Of a stretch of 64,000 nt of DNA, positions 57,292 through 64,000 are shown piece after piece. The stretch is from Platycnemis pennipes. Lineage: Eukaryota; Arthropoda; Insecta; Odonata; Platycnemididae. The stretch spans positions 32,497,773 to 32,561,772 of the forward strand of contig OW121850.1 in assembly GCA_933228895.1 (NCBI GenBank). The letters are read 5' to 3'. How positions within the stretch are numbered: position 1 is the first letter of the stretch; each line of letters opens with the position of its first letter. Position numbers and translations under genes: made by a program. Under the pieces are notes generated by a model. The model searched no databases, was not told the origin of the DNA, and saw only the letters and a list, made by a program, of their open reading frames with translations.

Positions 57292-59470
57292 TAGTTTTGA
57301 TTTAATGCACAATGTAACACCAGATACTTTCTTTATTGTTATTGGAAAACATTTCTATTTTACTGATTATTTTGTTCTCAACCTCGATAAATTCTACACC
57401 CAGTAAACCCTCTTAACCTCTACTAAATTCTTTTAAATTTTCAGGAAATATTTCACTACCAGAGATATTGCTCATTATAAAACTTTAGTTCTTATAATTA
57501 TATCAAAATTACTGCTCTCAGGAGTTAAAATTAAGAGTATCTTGCCAACAGCTACTACCACAAGGGGAAATTCTTCAATGGCTGCTGATATGAATTACAC
57601 TGTTTAAGTTTTCCAAATTATAGGTAAAGTTGTAGTTTGATGGTTTGTCTTTTTTTATTAATAAGTTTGTCATTTTTATGTTATGTGGTTCATTCTGCAT
57701 TGCTATACCTACACCACATGCTTAGTCTGTGCCTACACAGCATTATCTGAATAATTCATCATTGTTTGCCAAGAATTACCTACTCTCTCTATCACCTACA
57801 CTACACAATACATGTATGCTCCAATATCCTGCATGCTACCTTAAACAATGCATAAATTTGTTTATTAGACACCTGAGCAGTTCAGGGGCACCCAACATTA
57901 ATATTTCAGCAGCTCTGAATCCTTCTCTCTTTATAAACTCTGTTAACATGAATATATCCACTAGGGGAATAGTAATGGAGTTTGCATTTTCCCAGGTCAA
58001 ATTCAGTTGGCTTAATGTGATTTCCAGGCACTAAAAGTTCTTTTGCCTTATTAAGCTGCAGTATGAATATTAAAGAACTACCAGCCAGAGTATAAGATGG
58101 CCTTATGAATGTGCGAAGTATTCACCAGAGTATAAGAAGAGATTTTTTGACTAAGTTTCAACTGAAAATAACATGACTCGTCTTAAGATTCGAATATGAA
58201 GTATACCTTGATAACATGTTTAAGTGAAGCCTTACACTGAATACCATATTTAGTCATGTAAGCCATGCCCTCATGCACCCCCATTTTTGTGCAGGCACAT
58301 GAGGAAAAAAAATATTTTCATAAAAAATTAATTTTTTGCCATTTTTCATTATAACTTGTAGCACATCCTTTAAAAAATAAATTAAAGAAATATGAATATG
58401 GAAAAACACTGAATTGGAATTGGAGAAAAAATGTGCAATGAAAACAATAGGAATTATAATCAATGTTTACTGATGCAAATTTTTTAGAAACCAGTGATAG
58501 GAATTGGAAAACTGAACTATGCAAACAATAAGAATTTGAGGGAAAAAATGAGCGGCTAACACAAAAATCTGGAGGACTCACGTAAGCCATGCACCTTATT
58601 TCACCAGCATTTCATGAAAGTAAATGTATACGCCTTATTTAGCCATTTTATAAATCATTTATTATTGCATATAATTACTATTAATTTTTATGAAGCTTTT
58701 CTCAACATATGCCTTAGAAATCAGCTTTAAGTTCAAAGAAGACCTTAAATGATAATGATGGAAACGTAATCTGACATTACTTCTTTTAAGGAAATGCAAT
58801 GGACAAGTGGTCAATAGGAGTGGCATAGTAATTAACCAGCTAGAAGCCAGGTGATCTACGTTCAAGTGGGATAAACAATTTTTGTTTTAAGTCACCACTG
58901 CGTTAACAAATTTCATGGATTCAAGTAACGCTCAGCTAAGTACTGAAATAACCAAATGATGAGGAATAAATCTGAAGGAAAAATAGGGAGACATAAAATA
59001 ATTTTATTCTTATGGCTAAGCTATTTCATTAGCAGTTTTTTCTTGTCTTTCTTTTTCGCTTAATTTTACTTAATGGAGCCTTGTTTAGGATGGAGGAAGT
59101 CAGATTAAACGGGTTACCATGGTGAAAGAATTAGCGAAGTTTAATAAACTTTGACATCAAATTCTGTGTAAGCTCATCGGAGAGTTTGGAGGCAGCCAAC
59201 TGTGAAGAGAAGGAATAGTATCTTTGTGGCATCGTAGTATACTGACTTATGGACAGCTGAAAAGTAAAAATTTATGAGGAAGTATGCTGCGTTCCTTGCC
59301 AAAAGAAGAAGAAAGCTTTGTCAGAGAAAACATGGAAAATATGTTCTAAATAGCTTACAGCTAAAAGAAACTGTTTCCGGGGTAACTTTTTTTTTGATCT
59401 ATCACATTCTTACCAGCATCTAATGCAAACAGTGGGAAAACGGAAAATTCGTGGTGTAAATACAGGGTTC
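57292..59470. other. Gene 2 intron sequence, mostly unassigned
   Basis: AT-rich with no supported coding sequence. Words such as ACCATATTTAGTCATGTAAG at about 58242 resemble the mariner-type termini at 41650/42535, suggesting decayed copies of that family, but I could not delimit one. Confidence 0.35.
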
Positions 59471-59475
59471 TAATA

Positions 59476-59554
59476 GGTTGGCAACTAAGTTCCTGCCGTT
59501 TTTTACATTGTTACATTTAAATTAATTGTAACGGCGGGAACATAGTTGCCAACC
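59476..59554. mobile_element. 79-bp mariner-type MITE
   Basis: GGTTGGCAACTAAGTTCCTG at the left and its inverted counterpart ending GTTGCCAACC at the right leave only about 20 bp of loop. TA flanks both ends (59474-59475 and 59555-59556). TTAGGTTGGCAA-like termini are typical of mariner elements. This is an extremely reduced internal-deletion derivative or fold-back. Confidence 0.75.
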
Positions 59555-59599
59555 TAATATATACGTTGGAGATTTAGGAAATTGGATGGGACCCAATAG

Positions 59600-59660
59600 A
59601 AATGTAAATCGTGGAAAAACGCAAATTCCGAAAATGCAAATATGAGGTTTCACTGTATAA
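59600..59660 (-). mobile_element. Solo Tigger-type terminus
   Basis: Read minus, CAGTGAAACCTCATATTTGC and GTTTTTCCACGATTTACA resemble the termini of the Tigger at 46242-51382, and TA follows on the plus strand. No partner terminus was found. Confidence 0.45.
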
Positions 59661-59694
59661 CAAAGCCATATCCAGGCCACGATCTTGCCTGTTA

Positions 59695-60010
59695 AAAGAA
59701 AATTTTCAAATACCGACTGAGCGGAGCTTCGAAGGATGGTGGAAAATGCTTTTGGAATTCTATCAAATACGTTCCACATTCTCCTGAACATTCTCCTCTT
59801 TCTGCACAATTTCCTGTTGGAGAAGAGTGAGGCATGCCATGACTTCCGAGTTTTATAATGAGAGTGTACTTATGGCTTTGGTACTAACCAGACTGACACC
59901 CCAGGGAGGAAATCGCCCAACTGCCCGAGCTACTAAAATCAGAGATCAGTTTTCTGCATATTTTAACTCTGTTGGTGCTATTAATAGGCAAACCCACTCA
60001 AAACCCTGAA
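59695..60010 (+). pseudogene. PIF/Harbinger nuclease, C-terminal fragment
   Basis: In a plus-strand frame, RRMVENAFGILSNTF followed by LHNFLLEKSEA matches the ARRXVENAFGIL...LHNFL block of Harbinger DDE nucleases. In the adjacent frame (59827-60009), ATKIRDQFSAYFNSVGAINRQ is the C-terminal RDQF..YF..xGxVxWQ-type end. At least one frameshift and loss of everything upstream, including the catalytic residues, make it inactive. Confidence 0.7.
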
Positions 60011-60325
60011 AATTGTGGTTATTAAACGTATATTCATAGTTAATAGTGCCATTTCTAATTATAGTAGTTGATTTCTTATTATCCTCAGATCTTTGTGATT
60101 CCTTGATCCAAGACTGTCTCGCTATATAGGTCAGCTACAGGGGACAAAAAATCTCTGTTACGTCACAAAATAAATCTGAACGAAAGGTGATGCTCAACTG
60201 TTTCCCAACTTGTTTATAGGACTTTTATTGTTTATATTTGCATGCTCATGGTTGGAAGTGTATACTGTGCTGTTTTAATCATATGTAGTAGCATTTCATT
60301 GCATTTTTTGTGCAATATTACTATT

Positions 60326-60640
60326 TTATGTTTCTTTGTGGTTTTGTATAGTAGTGTGTGTTGTAGAGCATGGGATAGTTTCATGGCATTTTGAATTTTC
60401 AACATTGAATTGATTTAGCAGGTTATGGAATTTTGAGGCACATTCTTTATCACTCGTGCTTGGCTTCAATGAACTGACTGCTGCTCTTACTCTTCTTAGA
60501 GCCTCAGCACTAAGATGTTTATTATGATAGATCCGATTACGAACTGCATATAAACAACTTTCGTCCCTACATGCTTCATTAAGCACCACAAATTGATCCC
60601 TAGTCCATAGATTTCTACTCATTTTTAAACACAATATCGA
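60326..60640 (-). CDS. MADF/Myb-like accessory protein of the Harbinger element
   Basis: The ATG of MSRNLWTRDQFVVLNEACRD (about 60620) starts a roughly 100-codon frame. Its sequence (LYAVRNRIYHNKHLSAEALR, then VSSLKPSTSDKECASKFHNL) fits a MADF domain: Trp near the start, CLY..., a YHNK loop, and a final KF..L helix. Autonomous PIF/Harbinger transposons encode such a DNA-binding protein beside their nuclease, often in opposite orientation, and here it converges on the nuclease fragment at 59.7-60.0 kb. The upstream hydrophobic extension of the frame (to 60772) is probably untranslated. The ORF is undamaged, but without a complete nuclease the element cannot be autonomous. Confidence 0.65.
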   Translation of the reverse strand, partial: SILCLKMSRNLWTRDQFVVLNEACRDESCLYAVRNRIYHNKHLSAEALRRVRAAVSSLKPSTSDKECASKFHNLLNQFNVENSKCHETIPCSTTHTTIQNHKET

Positions 60641-60947
60641 CCATACAATGCAATTAAAGACAGGACCTTTATTTTGATCACGTGATGAAAAGCTGAACAA
60701 TGATTGACCGGCAACAATGGCCATCAGCAAAACACACAAGAAAAGGAGCACTGGACTTAACATCGAAATCAAGCAAGCTAGCCGTCAGGGCATCCTGCAA
60801 AAGTCAGTGTTACCAGCAAGCAAGCATGCACGACACCCATCAGCACTCCACTTAAGATATCCATCCCAGAGAAACGCACCGTGTAAACCAGGCTTTATAC
60901 GTCTGCCTACATGGACAGTGAATCAAAATGATACAGCTCCTAACTAA

Positions 60948-63546
60948 CACGTTTCGTACGGATGGTGAGAATTCTCATCATTTAAATCCCATCCATTGCG
61001 GACGGATGACGAGAATTCTCGCCATTTAGGCACATCATGGTAAAGTTTTAAATTGTGTTATTTATGTGCATTGTGAATATTTCTCATTTGCTTTGTTATT
61101 TATTAAGAATAATCGCAACGAATTGTTCGATAACCCAAAGTAATTTTGTTAATTTTAGACATTTAACTCTATTTAAATCTCAGTTCCGTGTTGTTATGGC
61201 GTGTAACTTTAATTCCATCAACTTGAAACTTATTCATCTTCCCTCTTCTTTTCAGAGATAATATTTCTTTCACAGCTTCCTCGGTCACACCACCTCCTTG
61301 CCTCATTGTTTACGGAATGTTTCTCCACATGCCCCTAGCTTAGCCAGCGGCGAGGAACAGTATATCTATCGCCTCGAGGACCATATATGTATTGCCTCGC
61401 CATCAAGTTCCTCTCACAGCAGATGAAATGCACTCTCAGCTCTGCTCCATCAACGTAAACATTCATTATGAAAAGAATTAGGGAGCCAATAATGAATCGC
61501 TCATTGTTCTTTTACAGCTGTGGTTAGTTCCTTCTCTCAAAGTGTCTTGAGCAGTTCGTTTTCTTGAGTCCCAGTGAATTGTGATATTTGTTTCGGTTTA
61601 TCTTGCAAAAGATTTTTCTCAACCTGTATTTATTGAAATATTCAGTGCAATGGCATCGCATAGGAAAGACAGTGCTTTGCGCGAGGAAGAAATGTTTTTA
61701 GATCTATGCGCCAATGATTTATCAGATGTGCCATTACAGTATGATGAAGATAGTGACGAGAATGGAAGTGACTTCGATATTGTAGTGAAGGTAAGAAATA
61801 GAAAATACACTCCTCTCTTGATAAGTGAAAGTGACTCCGATAAGCAAACGAAGACCATACTTCACCAGGAATCTCTACTACATGGGAATAAAAAGATTAC
61901 GAGAGGAATTTAGAGCAATTTTGGGGCCAGCCAAGAGTAAAACGTGTACCAGAAAATTCTACCAGTATCCTTGATGTAGTCTCATTGTTTATTGCTGATG
62001 ACTTGTTCGAAATGAAGTTCATTCAGTCAAATCTGTATTACCGTCAAAACCAACATAGATACAAAGATTCACCAAAAACAGGAAAGTGGTCTGACATAAC
62101 CATTACCGAAATGAAAAAATTCTCTGCTATTTTGATTCTCATGGGGCAGGTGAGGAAAGATTCACTGAAGGAGTATTGGAGCACTGATCCTTTTATAGCA
62201 ACGAACATATTTAGCGAATTGCTGACGAAAAACAGATTTGGAAAGCGTGGCACTTTGGTAATAATGAGAAAATTTTGGACGCGACGGACAGACTATACAA
62301 AATAAGACCGGTCTTGGAATACTTGATTGAAAAATTTCAAAATGTATACAAACCAAAGCAGGAGCTATGTCTTGATGAAGCAATGATTCCATGGAGAGGA
62401 AGATTAAAAATTAAGACCTATAATCCAGCCAAAATCATAAAGTATGGCTTGCTAGTTCATATGGTTTGTGAAATTGATTCTGGCTACATCAGTAATTTAG
62501 AAATATATTCGGCCGAAGGAAAAAAAATAGAACAGACCATCCTTTCTCTTTTGAAGCCTCATCTCAATCTTTGGCATCACATATATCAAGACAATTATTA
62601 CAACAGCGTAAAAATAGCAGAACTGCTCTTTGATAATAAAATTAGAGTTTGTGGAACCATAAGACCAAATAGAGGGCTCCCTGCCACATTGAAGAGTGAG
62701 GCGAACACATTGAGAAAAGGACAGTTCACGTTTTCTCACAAAGGTGAGGTGTTACTTGTGCTGAGGAAAGACAAAGGTGAGGATGATTAGCGTGAGGATG
62801 ATTAGCACTATTCACAATGCTAAGATGGGTAATACAAAGCTGAAAGATATGATCTCAGGACTTCCAATCAAAAAACCTTACTGTATTTTGAAATACAATG
62901 AGTGTATGAAAGGCATAGACAGGGCGGATATGTATTTATCGTATTATACAATCATGAGAAAAATAATGAAATGGTCGAAGAAAGTAGTCCTGTGGCTAAT
63001 AAACTGAGCCCTTTTTAACACTTTTAGAGTTTATAAAACACCAAAGAATCAAATAGCATTCGATTCAAAGGTTTTCTGCTCCAGACAGCCAAAGATTGGG
63101 CAGCGAGTAGAGAGGACCAGATGAGCCATTCTTGGATGAGGACAGAGATAAGCTGACTGATCGTGCTCCTTCGAGGGATCACCCACATCATCTCTCGAGA
63201 GACCTTCATAAACATCATCTCATCCCTATCATGGGAAAGGGGAAAAAGAAATACCACACTCGAAGATGCAGTGTGTTCTTAAAGAAAAATTAGGAAGTAG
63301 ACGAGGTATGTGTGCTCAACTTGCGGTGTTCCACTCCACAAGGGAAAATGTTTTATGGAGTATCACACAAAGAGAAAATACTGGGACTTTCTGTTGAGTA
63401 TTATTTTTCAAATCCCTTTAAAAATTTTTCATTTTTAAATAAGTTACAGCATTTTTACCGATGCAATACATTTTCAAACAGTGAGGTTTAAAATTCCACC
63501 AGAACGGAGGGTTAAAAGGCATTTAAATACCCCGGTATGCAACGTG
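60948..63546 (+). mobile_element. Second piggyBac element
   Basis: The left end CACGTTTCGTACGGATGG and right end, read minus, CACGTTGCATACCGGGG are inverted. The right flank is TTAA (63547-63550) and the left flank CTAA (60944-60947), a one-base decay of the TTAA target. Inside the left end are two short palindromes, TGAGAATTCTCA and GAGAATTCTC (60966-61022), within similar GATGG-containing contexts. It carries a PGBD-like transposase at 61650-63120. It differs in terminus and protein from the 46.8-kb copy. Its right end lies 11 bp from the gene 2 exon A donor. Confidence 0.85.
61651..63120 (+). pseudogene. piggyBac transposase (PGBD-like), frameshifted
   Basis: Starts with MASHRKDSALREEEMFLDLC and an acidic stretch (YDEDSDENGSDFDIV). 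Successive frames continue FSAILILMGQVRKDSLKEYW, FIATNIFSELLTKNRF, and LYKIRPVLEYLIEKFQNVY. They then give LCLDEAMIPWRGRLKIKTYN (first catalytic Asp), IKYGLLVHMVCEIDSGYISN, YQDNYYNSVKIAELLFDN (second Asp) and CGTIRPNRGLP. After another break comes YNECMKGIDRADMYLSYYTI (third Asp). The order equals PGBD4-type transposases. At least three frameshifts or stops separate the segments. A cysteine-rich C-terminal domain is only suggested by TCGVPLHKGKCFMEYH-like sequence near 63320-63365. Confidence 0.85.
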
Positions 63547-63561
63547 TTAACAAAACTTTAC

Positions 63562-63820
63562 CTGCAGAGAACTGTACAACAAAACAATTTCTTCCCTCCA
63601 GTTACTTCAATAATACTATTTAAATAACTACTACCACAAACTTCATGAATATCAAGCTTAACTCTACCAACTAACCCCCGAGGACAAACATTTTTATCAA
63701 ATAAAGGTCTGATAGAACAAGAAATTGACATGTTTTCTGCCCTAGAGGCTCTTTTACATGGTACTTGCACCCTAAGACTTGAACAGAGTGCATTTTCCCT
63801 CAGCTTAGTCTCACAAGTAA
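63562..63820 (-). CDS. Gene 2 exon A (partial gene, continues right of window)
   Basis: The donor CTCTGCAG then GTAAAG (exon end 63562) is strong. The proposed acceptor is ATCTTGAATTTAG, with the exon starting TTACTTGTG at 63820. The length of 259 nt is consistent with phase 1 in and phase 2 out, and the exit phase fits exon B. It encodes VTCETKLRENALCSSLRVQV, then CPRGLVGRVKLDIHEVC, then SIIEVTGGKKLFCCTVLC. The piece is Cys-rich and beta-strand-like, and appears globular, unlike the disordered exon B. The cysteine spacing does not match a zinc-finger pattern I can name. The family is not recognised. A piggyBac terminus lies 11 bp into the following intron. Confidence 0.65.
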
Positions 63821-64000
63821 CTAAATTCAAGATAAGTTCTTTTTTTATAAAGAGACTAAATTAGGTATACCTATACTTAGTCCCTAACAGTATGAGGTGA
63901 AATCAACTGGTACTACTCATGTGACACTATGCCCTGTAAAATTCACACTTCCAGGTAAGGAGAATGTTCCCTACATTTAACAAATCCAAAACCCAAGAAA
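63821..64000 (-). other. Upstream intron edge of gene 2
   Basis: This contains the pyrimidine/AT context before the exon A acceptor. No further exon is visible before the window ends. Confidence 0.4.

Overview
The window looks like a nuclear genomic segment from an animal, most probably an arthropod. It is AT-rich, its protein-coding sequence is split by GT-AG introns of about 3.6 to 15 kb, and it is crowded with transposable-element families typical of arthropods: Penelope-like elements, CR1-type and RTE/Proto2-like LINEs, tRNA-derived SINEs, hAT, piggyBac, Tigger/pogo, mariner and PIF/Harbinger. There is no bacterial-style operon, CRISPR array or rRNA. The species cannot be named from the sequence alone.

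Two host genes are supported, both on the minus strand and arranged head to tail. Gene 1 has exons at 35107-35528 (start codon), 26217-26475, 22757-25123, 18564-19120 and 11860-14097 (stop codon). Splice phases agree at three of its four junctions; the join between exon 2 and exon 3 is unresolved. It encodes a protein of roughly 1,900 residues, with a compact-looking N-terminus followed by a very long low-complexity region containing Gln-rich, poly-Gly and Arg/Lys-rich tracts. I do not recognise the family. Gene 2 enters from the right edge of the window, with exons at 63562-63820, 56031-56350 and 41269-41324 (stop). All junction phases agree. It ends in a basic nuclear-localisation-like tail and is probably followed by a 3' UTR of about 3 kb or more.

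Almost everything else is transposon. Left flank (1-11.8 kb): a PIF/Harbinger MITE and three decayed LINE pieces. Gene 1 introns: two SINEs or LINE 3' ends, three Penelope-like elements with RT and/or GIY-YIG remnants, a CR1-like LINE, two large inverted-repeat elements, and an 821-bp inverted-repeat element that carries a 98.7% identical copy of part of gene 1 exon 5. Gene 2's 14.7-kb intron: a 9.2-kb hAT element with a perfect 8-bp target duplication, itself invaded by a solo LTR and by a Tigger element that in turn contains a piggyBac. Gene 2's 7.2-kb intron: a PIF/Harbinger element with oppositely oriented nuclease and MADF ORFs, a 79-bp mariner MITE, and a second piggyBac whose end lies 11 bp from a splice donor.

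The most interesting signals are the host-exon capture inside a Penelope-associated element, hammerhead-ribozyme-like cores in three Penelope-type pieces, the host exon lying between inverted Tigger-like termini, and the fully reconstructable transposon nest. No coherent new defence or metabolic system is visible.
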